A stretch of DNA of 64,000 nt from SZUA-521 sp041738285 (GTDB lineage Bacteria; Pseudomonadota; Gammaproteobacteria; Pseudomonadales; Azotimanducaceae). Shown one piece after another: positions 58,564 to 64,000 of this stretch. The stretch covers positions 1-64,000 of the forward strand of contig JBGSQB010000143.1 in assembly GCA_041738285.1 (NCBI GenBank). The letters are read 5' to 3'. The position numbers and the translations under genes were made by a program. Within the stretch, counting starts at the first letter, position 1. Each line of letters starts with the position of its first letter. The notes under the pieces were generated by a model that did no database searches, was not told the origin of the DNA, and saw nothing but the letters and a program-made list of their open reading frames with translations.

Positions 58564-60236
58564 CTAGCGCGTTGGCGATGGCGTGGTGACCCGCGCCGCG
58601 CGTGCCAGTCGCAGTCGCCCGATTGCAGTTCGCGGTGCTTCCACGCCGGTCACCAGATATTCCAGCGTGTGACGCGTGCGCAGGGTCGAATCGAGCGCCC
58701 GTCGTGCCTCCTTGACGCCACAGACGAGTACGCGGTCGTCGCTCGCCAGTGCGGTGGACAGATCTGGCAAGACGGTGCGGTCTGCACCCCGCTCGAGCAG
58801 CAATGGCACACAGCGCAGCGCGCGGGACCGGTCGCGCGGATCGCGCAACAGGTCCTGCATCGTCACCGCGCGAATCGTCATCTCTTCGACAACCGCGGGC
58901 GTTTCGTCTGCCGAAACTGTGATGACCCACAGCGACGCTGGGTCGCGGTCGAACGTTTCGAGCAAACGCGGGTAAACCGCATCGACCAGCAGGTTGGGGC
59001 GCTCTTCCAGTCGATCGAGGAACACCTGAATGAGCGGAGAGATCAGTGTCAGCAGAATACGCCGCGCGCTGACCAGGCTCGGCTGCATGATCAGGTTGGC
59101 ATTGGCTGCGTTGAAGGCAAGTTCGTTGTCGTGATGATTCTGGCGGACGACGAGAAAGATGCCGGGGTTGAGCGCGCGGGCGTTGATCAGAACGCTGAGG
59201 TTGTCGGTGTCATCGTCGGTGGCTGCGACCACGCCCGCGGCGTGCGCGACGCCAGCGAGTTCGAGACTCTGCTTGGTGGCAAGCCCGACAACTTTATTAT
59301 CCACGTCGTGCTCGTCTTCGATGTCCGGAGCGATCACGACTGTTTCGATGCCGCGCTGCCGGGTGGGCACGATAGCGGCCGGCGCAGCGAGGCGCCGCGG
59401 GCACCCACCAGCCACTCATCGAGTGTGTACAGGGGCGGCGAGCGTAGCGCGAGCGCGAGTTCGCGCGCGTAGGCCTCGAAAGGGTCGGCGATGATGACTG
59501 ATCCGAGCGAGCGCAGTTCCTCGACGTGCAGGCGCGAGGGGCATCGACAGATGATCTGGGCAGCGGGGTTGAGCAACCGCGTCACCACCGCGATCTTCAG
59601 TCCCACCTCTTCTTCGGTGAGCACCACCACCGCGCGGCACTGCTCGCGATCGACGCCGGCATCGATAAGATTCTTTGGGACGCCCGCATCTGCGCACAGG
59701 CCAGGCATCGGCACCGCGTACTGTCGCAGCCCCAGCGCTTTGATTCTGTCGACGTCGCCGTCGATGATCACGCCCGTCATGCGCTGGTCACTCAAGCCCC
59801 GTGCCAAGAGGCTGCCCGTGTCGCCGTAGCCGCAGATGATCACGAACGGTTCGTGGATACGTCGTACGGCATTCGAGAAGCGCCGTTGTGCCAGCGCCTG
59901 AGAGAAGTAGGGATTGCCAACAAGCCGCGCAATGGCGCCGATTGCGTACACCCAGGTCACGACGCTCAGCAACAGGCATGCGATGGACCACATGCGCTGC
60001 GGTTCGGTGAACGGATGCGGCAGCTCACCGAACCCCGTGGTTGTCGCCGTGTACGCCATGAAATAGAGCGCGTGGAAGAAGCCCATATGCACCACGTTGC
60101 CGTCCGCGTCACGCCCCGGTATGAGCACCATCCCGATCATGCCAATGGCATACACCGTGATCAGCATGAAGATCGGGCCGCGCAGTTCGCGCAGCACGAT
60201 GAACGTGACGCGATCGAGATCGGATCCCTTGGCCAT
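58564..60236 (-). pseudogene. Potassium channel/TrkA-N protein split by an out-of-frame deletion
   Basis: The first frame (60236 to 59334, 300 residues) has two membrane helices, a pore-like TATTTGFGELP and a first RCK/TrkA-N domain (FVIICGYGDTGSLLARGL). It ends LYTLDEWLVGARGASLRRPL, then SCPPGSAASKQS and stop. The second frame (from within 59415 to 58564) continues with QRGIETVVIAPDIEDEHDVD and LELAGVAHAAGVVAATDDDT, the second TrkA-N domain without its GxGxxG start. In relatives the PPG is followed by a W-GYGRFG Rossmann strand before the RGIETVVI region. That segment of roughly 18 codons is missing here and the frame shifts, so no full-length channel can be made. Confidence 0.82.
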
Positions 60237-60240
60237 GGCG

Positions 60241-60624
60241 TTACCGCCGCAGCATGAGTGTGTCGGCGACCAGCATTGTCACGGAAATGACGTTGGCGAC
60301 CAGTGCGCCGGTGGCCAGCGAAACGACGCCCACCAGCACCGGCGTCGTCAGCCCCACTTCAGTGCCGTACACCGCGATTGTCCAGACGCTTGCCGCCAGA
60401 ATCAGCTGCAGGTCTGCAACGAGCCCCGTTGCAAGCAGCAGTGCACCGATCTGGGATCGATCACCCAGCTTCATCAGTGTGGCGAACAGGTTGACAACGA
60501 TGGTACCGAACAGAAGCCAGACGCTGTGATGCGCTGGGACGTCGATGTCGCCAGAGACGAACGCGACGTTCAGCGTCAGCGCCAGGATGATGAAGAATCC
60601 GAACGCAACCTTCTCGAAGCTCAT
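60241..60624 (-). CDS. Small membrane protein next to potassium channel (DUF6394-like)
   Basis: A 127-residue protein with three or four membrane helices: FGFFIILALTLNVAFVSGDI, HHSVWLLFGTIVVNLFATLM, and IGALLLATGLVADLQLILAA. The motif MKLGDRSQIGA followed by LVADLQLI matches the family I know as DUF6394, which sits beside TrkA-N channels. GGGGGAGG precedes ATG 60624. It ends 4 bp before the channel gene start and may be a channel accessory subunit. Its partner is broken here, so its role may be lost. Confidence 0.78.
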   Translation of the reverse strand: MSFEKVAFGFFIILALTLNVAFVSGDIDVPAHHSVWLLFGTIVVNLFATLMKLGDRSQIGALLLATGLVADLQLILAASVWTIAVYGTEVGLTTPVLVGVVSLATGALVANVISVTMLVADTLMLRR

Positions 60625-60673
60625 GGGTACCTCCCCCGGTTCCCCGCCGCCCCATGTTAGTCGTTTTCGTTAC

Positions 60674-61243
60674 TCATCGCGGAAACGGATCCTTCATGTC
60701 CGCGGTGAGTGGCACCTCGAATGCGTTGAGCGTCAACGACACCAGGCCGTAGTAGCCGATGATCGTGACCAGTTCGATCACCCCACCTTCACCGAATGCC
60801 GATTTGGCCTCGGCATACAGGGCATCATCGATCCGATGGTCGAGGAGCAGCTGCCGCGCGATGCGGTAGCTCAGCGCATCGTCGGCCCTGTCGAACTCGG
60901 GTGGCTCATTGCGCCGGATGGCGTCGACCACTGCCGCCGGTACACCGGCCGTGGTCGCAAGTGCGGCGTGGGCGGCGAACTCGAATTTGGCGCGATAATG
61001 CGCACCGACGGTACAGATCGCGACTTCTTTCGTGCGTTCCGGCAAGCGGGTCTGGAAGCGAACGGCGGCCCCGAAAGTCTGGACGGCGTCGCCGATCGTT
61101 GGTGATCGCACCCAGACGCCGAACGGACCCACTGGCCCCAGTTTGCGCAGGCGTTCACCACGCGGTCCGCGGCAGATGGCATCGAACACGGCGCGCTGTG
61201 AATCGTCGAGATCGGTGACTGTGAGCGGTGGCAGGCGGCTCAT
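60674..61243 (-). CDS. Carboxymuconolactone decarboxylase-family protein
   Basis: A 189-residue protein from ATG 61243, with GGAGG at good distance. The longer frame to 61387 crosses the divergent SDR start and is not used. LPERTKEVAICTVGAHYRAK and FEFAAHAALATTAGVPAAVV form the CMD helical core. The block EFAAH places the conserved Glu and His; only one cysteine is present, so the CxxC of AhpD-type members is absent. Members act as decarboxylases or hydroperoxide-linked proteins. Confidence 0.85.
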   Translation of the reverse strand: MSRLPPLTVTDLDDSQRAVFDAICRGPRGERLRKLGPVGPFGVWVRSPTIGDAVQTFGAAVRFQTRLPERTKEVAICTVGAHYRAKFEFAAHAALATTAGVPAAVVDAIRRNEPPEFDRADDALSYRIARQLLLDHRIDDALYAEAKSAFGEGGVIELVTIIGYYGLVSLTLNAFEVPLTADMKDPFPR

Positions 61244-61307
61244 GGCTGATCCTCCGGTGCGACGCGACTGCGGTATCGTACCCGAGGTGGCGACAGGTGG
61301 AGGTGGC

Positions 61308-62105
61308 ATGCTGCTCGAGAACAAGGTCGCGGTGGTGGTTGGTGGCGGCCAGACACCGGGTGAGACAATCGGTAACGGCCGCGCCACTGCGATCGCATTT
61401 GCGCGCGAAGGCGCACGGGTCTACGTGGTGGATCGCGATCTCGATTCAGCCGCCGAAACCGCCGCGATGATCGAAAGCGAAGGCGGAGTCGCCATCGCCG
61501 CGACTGCGGATGTCACGGATGAATCGAGCCTCGCGCGGATGCTTACCGCGTGTCATGCACGGTTTCAGCGCATCGACGTGCTGCACAACAACGTCGGCAT
61601 GAGCCTGGCAGCGGGCGATGCACCGATCGAAGACATCACGGTCGAGTCGTTCGATCGAGTCATTGCCATCAATCTGCGCGGCATGGTGCTCACCTGCAAA
61701 CACGTCCTGCCGGTGATGCGCGAACAGCGCGGCGGCGTGATCATCAACATCTCATCGATGGCTGCGTGGAGCGTCTATCCGTACGTTGCCTACAAGACAT
61801 CCAAGGCCGGCGTGATCGCGCTGACGGAGCAGCTCGCGGCAGGCAATGCGCGATTCGGTATTCGCGCCAACGCCATTTTGCCGGGATTGATGAATACGCC
61901 CATGGCGATCGAGTCACGGGTCGCGGCAGGCAAACCGCGCGCGGATGTGATTGCCGAGCGCGACGCCCGCGTGCCGCTTGGCGGCAAGATGGGCACGGCA
62001 TGGGATGTGGCGCATGCGGCGACATTTCTAGCATCGGACAAAGCGGGTTTCATCACTGGGATTTCTTTGCCCGTGGATGGTGGCGCGAGCGTTCGCCGCG
62101 GATAG
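61308..62105 (+). CDS. Short-chain dehydrogenase/reductase with extended glycine loop
   Basis: A 265-residue SDR. The cofactor loop is VGGGQTPGETIGNGRA (11-26), longer than the usual TGxxxGxG and typical of a subgroup with GGG.....G.GRA. NNVG is at 94-97, with Ser150, Tyr162 and Lys166 as catalytic residues. It ends GISLPVDGGASVRRG. GGTGGAGG precedes ATG 61308. It is divergent from the CMD-family gene. The substrate is unknown. Confidence 0.88.
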   Translation: MLLENKVAVVVGGGQTPGETIGNGRATAIAFAREGARVYVVDRDLDSAAETAAMIESEGGVAIAATADVTDESSLARMLTACHARFQRIDVLHNNVGMSLAAGDAPIEDITVESFDRVIAINLRGMVLTCKHVLPVMREQRGGVIINISSMAAWSVYPYVAYKTSKAGVIALTEQLAAGNARFGIRANAILPGLMNTPMAIESRVAAGKPRADVIAERDARVPLGGKMGTAWDVAHAATFLASDKAGFITGISLPVDGGASVRRG

Positions 62106-62106
62106 A

Positions 62107-62128
62107 CGCCGACGTATACGTATCGGCG
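62107..62128. other. Imperfect palindrome between SDR and VOC genes
   Basis: CGCCGA and TCGGCG flank CGTATACG plus TA. A two-base insertion would make it a perfect 24-bp palindrome. It begins 2 bp after the SDR stop and 38 bp before the VOC gene. It could be a terminator stem or a protein site for the downstream operon. Confidence 0.4.
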
Positions 62129-62165
62129 ATGCCCGCTTCGTGATACACAAACAGATCCGACACGT

Positions 62166-62564
62166 ATGAAGGAAACGAACATGGCACTCACTGGCGTTCA
62201 TCATCTGGTCATTCGCGTAGCCGACTTCGACAAGTCAGTGGAAACGTGGCGTAATTTACTTGGGGTGCCAGTTGAACGCACCGCCGAGAACGCAGCGCTC
62301 TCGATCAAACAGGCTTTCTTCAATCTGCCCGATGGCGGGTTTGTCGAGATTGTCTCGCCAACGGATCCGAACAGCGCGGTGGGTAAGGCGCTGGCGGGTC
62401 GTGGCGAAGGTATTCACACTATAGCAATGGCCGTCGAAGACATGAGTGGCACCATCGCAGCTTTGAAGAAGGGTGGCGCAACGCTGATCGGCGAAGGCGG
62501 CCCGCAGGTATTCGTGCATCCGAAGTCCGCCAATGGCGTGCTGATCCAGTTGTCGAAGAAGTAG
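62166..62564 (+). CDS. VOC-family protein (glyoxalase / methylmalonyl-CoA epimerase-like)
   Basis: A 132-residue protein made of two beta-alpha-beta-beta-beta modules. ALTGVHHLVIRVADFDKSVE has the first metal histidine. GFVEIVSPTDPNSAVGKALA, GEGIHTIAMAVEDMSGTIAA and GPQVFVHPKSANGVLIQLSK cover the others. The HPKSANGVLIQL ending is very like methylmalonyl-CoA epimerase, although the protein could be another VOC enzyme. GGAAACGAAC precedes an internal Met at residue 6, so the true start may be MALTG at 62181. Confidence 0.85.
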   Translation: MKETNMALTGVHHLVIRVADFDKSVETWRNLLGVPVERTAENAALSIKQAFFNLPDGGFVEIVSPTDPNSAVGKALAGRGEGIHTIAMAVEDMSGTIAALKKGGATLIGEGGPQVFVHPKSANGVLIQLSKK

Positions 62565-62606
62565 ATTCGAGTGTAGATGCGGCGTTGATCGCGATAGACT
62601 GGCGAT

Positions 62607-62987
62607 GTGGACTTCGACGACGCACGGGCATATCTGCGGAAGCGGCCTGAATCCGTTGAGGATTTCCCCTTCGGGCCGGATGTGTACGTGTACAAGGTCA
62701 TCGGCAAGATGTTCGCGACACTTGGCACCGAGGCTGGCGTCGGGCGCATGAATCTCAAATGCGATCCCGAAGAAGCGCTGATCCTGCGTGACGTATTCGA
62801 TGCGGTGTTGCCTGGCTATCACATGAACAAGGCACACTGGAACACGGTGGTGCTTGATGGCTCCGTTCCCCGCGGCGAAATCGAGCGGATGATCGATCGT
62901 TCCTACGGGTTGGTCGTCAAGAAACTGAAGAAATCCGACCGCCTGGCGCTGGAAGTGCGCTACGGCAGAGCAGAGGTGTACAAGTAG
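62607..62987 (+). CDS. MmcQ/YjbR-family protein
   Basis: A 126-residue protein from GTG 62607. YLRKRPESVEDFPFGPDVYV, KMFATLGTEAGVGRMNLKCD and YHMNKAHWNTVVLDGSVPRG, then EIERMIDRSY, are the family blocks. The fold is a CyaY-like double-wing DNA-binding type. The biochemical role is not established. It is followed after 2 bp by the tandem GST-type gene, indicating co-transcription. Confidence 0.9.
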   Translation: MDFDDARAYLRKRPESVEDFPFGPDVYVYKVIGKMFATLGTEAGVGRMNLKCDPEEALILRDVFDAVLPGYHMNKAHWNTVVLDGSVPRGEIERMIDRSYGLVVKKLKKSDRLALEVRYGRAEVYK

Positions 62988-62989
62988 TC

Positions 62990-63775
62990 ATGGCAGTTCA
63001 GAATCATTCCAGTGCGCGACTCGATCCGGTTGCGTTGTTCGGTTCGCTCGCGGTCACGGCCTGGCGGCTGGGCGCCGGTGTGGCGACGCAACCGCGCGAG
63101 CAGCGTCCGCCGCTGTTGTTCGAGTTGTACGAGTTCGAAGCGTGCCCCTATTGCCGGATCGTGCGCGAAGCGCTCACCGAGCTGGATCTCGACGCATTGA
63201 TCAAGCCGTGCCCGAAGGGCGGCACGCGCTTTAGAGCGGAGTTGGTCGCGAAGGGCGGTAAGGAACAGTTCCCGTTCATCGTCGACCCCGCTACGGGCGT
63301 GTCGATGTATGAGTCGGCGGATATCATCACCTATCTATACGAGACCTACGGTGGCGGCACCGTGCCGGTGCGATGGCGCGCGGCGGGAATGCAGCAATTT
63401 GGGTCAGCCGTGGCTGGCATGTGGCGACCGGGCGCGGGGCGCAGAGTGCGAGCGTCGATCGCGCCGGCCCGACCGCTCGAACTGTACAGTTTCGAGGCAA
63501 GCCCCTATGCGCGGTTGGTGCGTGAGCGGCTGTGCGAACTCGAATTGCCGTATGTGCTGCGGTCCGTGGGGCGCAGCGCCCCCGCGGATTGGGTACCACC
63601 GGCCGTGCGCGATGCACTTGGCATAAAGACCGAACCCACCACACTCAACCGGCGCGTGCTGCTCGAGCGTACGGGGCGCATCACCGTGCCCTATCTGGTC
63701 GATCCGAACACGGGCGTCGAGATGGGCGAGTCCGGCGAGATCATCCACTACCTGCAGACCCGCTACGGCGCCTGA
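62990..63775 (+). CDS. Tandem glutathione S-transferase N-terminal (glutaredoxin-like) protein
   Basis: A 261-residue protein with two thioredoxin-fold domains. The first (about 42-122) has the active-site CPYC (C52-C55) in ELYEFEACPYCRIVREALTE. The second (about 162-258) has SPYA (S171-A174) at the same place in ELYSFEASPYARLVRERLCE, so both cysteines are replaced. Each ends with the FI/YLVDP.TGV.M.ES..I..YL pattern. No helical GST C-terminal domain is present. The duplicate is probably a structural or binding domain with loss of redox function. Related plastid and bacterial tandem proteins exist. Confidence 0.88.
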   Translation: MAVQNHSSARLDPVALFGSLAVTAWRLGAGVATQPREQRPPLLFELYEFEACPYCRIVREALTELDLDALIKPCPKGGTRFRAELVAKGGKEQFPFIVDPATGVSMYESADIITYLYETYGGGTVPVRWRAAGMQQFGSAVAGMWRPGAGRRVRASIAPARPLELYSFEASPYARLVRERLCELELPYVLRSVGRSAPADWVPPAVRDALGIKTEPTTLNRRVLLERTGRITVPYLVDPNTGVEMGESGEIIHYLQTRYGA

Positions 63776-63778
63776 ACC

Positions 63779-63867
63779 TGAACAAAGGGACAGTTTACTT
63801 GTTCAGGTTTGTTCTCCTTTTGGCAGTGTTCGCGCGAAGCTGAACAAGTAAACTGTCCCCTTGTTCA
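63779..63867. repeat. GGGACAGTTTAC hairpin element
   Basis: The left arm (63779-63805) and right arm (63841-63867) are 27 bp each and differ by one base. The left arm begins TGAACAAAGGGACAGTTTAC and the right arm carries TAAACTGTCCCC. A 35-nt loop lies between them. It starts 3 bp after the tandem GST stop and ends 17 bp before the next ATG. It shares the GGGACAGT head with the hairpin at 56174-56255. Confidence 0.85.
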
Positions 63868-63884
63868 CATTCGGGGAAGGCGAA

Positions 63885-64000
63885 ATGACAAAGGTGACGG
63901 TGTCGGAAGACATCAAAGCGAAGGCGGCGGACGTCTGGACCGCGATGAGTGACTTCGGTGGCATCAAGGTGGGCGGGCCGATCACTTCGTTCGAGACCAA
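63885..64000 (+). CDS. SRPBCC-family protein, N-terminal part (cut by window edge)
   Basis: The frame from ATG 63885 is open to the right edge, giving 38 residues: MTKVTVSEDIKAKAADVWTA, then MSDFGGIKVGGPITSFET. The pattern of a first strand, then an A.DVW....DFG helix, is the start of polyketide-cyclase/SRPBCC proteins. GGGGAAGG precedes the ATG. Only the first strand and helix are visible, so the subgroup cannot be determined. Confidence 0.7.
   Translation, partial: MTKVTVSEDIKAKAADVWTAMSDFGGIKVGGPITSFET

Noticed and set aside
1..64000. Genomic island, prophage or integrated element spanning the window
   Set aside because: No integrase, att-like direct repeats, tRNA gene or conjugation gene was seen; the only mobile signals are REP-type repeats and toxin-antitoxin remnants.

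Overview
The window is about 64 kb of GC-rich bacterial DNA with densely packed genes. It looks gammaproteobacterial: it has MSHA-type minor pilin genes, a Pseudomonas-style REP/REPIN repeat family, PepN, two TonB-dependent receptors and an Mla-type lipid ABC transporter. No rRNA, tRNA, integrase, phage or CRISPR sequence was recognised. The gene set (Baeyer-Villiger monooxygenase, three intact and one broken luciferase-like monooxygenases, CYP153, acyl-CoA dehydrogenase, thiolase with DUF35 partner, several SDRs and GSTs) suggests an aerobic degrader of hydrophobic or natural-product carbon. The exact lineage cannot be fixed from sequence reading alone.

Layout. 0-2.1 kb: left-truncated BVMO and an LLM oxidoreductase. 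2.2-2.75 kb: decayed toxin-antitoxin fragments. 2.9-13.6 kb: pepN, a TetR regulator, a TonB receptor, an MFS symporter, two tandem beta-lactamase-fold hydrolases and an amidohydrolase. Nearly identical operator-like sites precede pepN and the receptor, so this reads as one TetR-controlled uptake-and-cleavage locus. 13.6-14.4 kb: HigBA. 14.5-17.5 kb: thiolase/DUF35 pair divergent from CYP153. 17.7-20 kb: YebC-like protein, GNAT and ChbG/YdjC. 20-27.2 kb: mshCDOPQ without a major pilin, ending in a giant repeat-rich MshQ-like protein. 27.4-29.8 kb: two divergent LLM oxidoreductases. 30-31.3 kb: VapBC and a SnoaL-like protein. 31.4-35 kb: permease-ATPase-MCE-lipoprotein operon.

35.1-37.4 kb: an LLM gene broken by one amber codon, then a LuxR-type regulator. 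37.6-41.8 kb: four exported proteins (OmpA-like, a duplicated lipoprotein, two unknowns) bracketed by two near-identical REPINs. 42-44.5 kb: exported FAH-fold protein and a TerC-PGPGW fusion. 44.6-48.3 kb: acyl-CoA dehydrogenase, a small two-gene cassette, and a DCC/lipase-maturation-factor fusion whose C-terminus lies antisense to the cassette. 48.4-56.2 kb: a Crp-like regulator, TonB receptor, and two DUF3604 metallo-phosphoesterase-like proteins flanking a small membrane protein. 56.2-64 kb: methyltransferase, SDRs, GSTs, a potassium channel gene broken by an out-of-frame deletion, a VOC protein, MmcQ/YjbR and the start of an SRPBCC gene.

The best candidates for undescribed biology are the TetR-controlled locus at 2.9-13.6 kb, the TonB/DUF3604 operon, the REPIN-bracketed envelope cluster and the small gene pair near 46.2 kb. 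Repeats are also informative: REPINs whose stems vary by compensatory change, and GGGGACAGT-headed hairpins, one of which supplies stop codons to two convergent genes.
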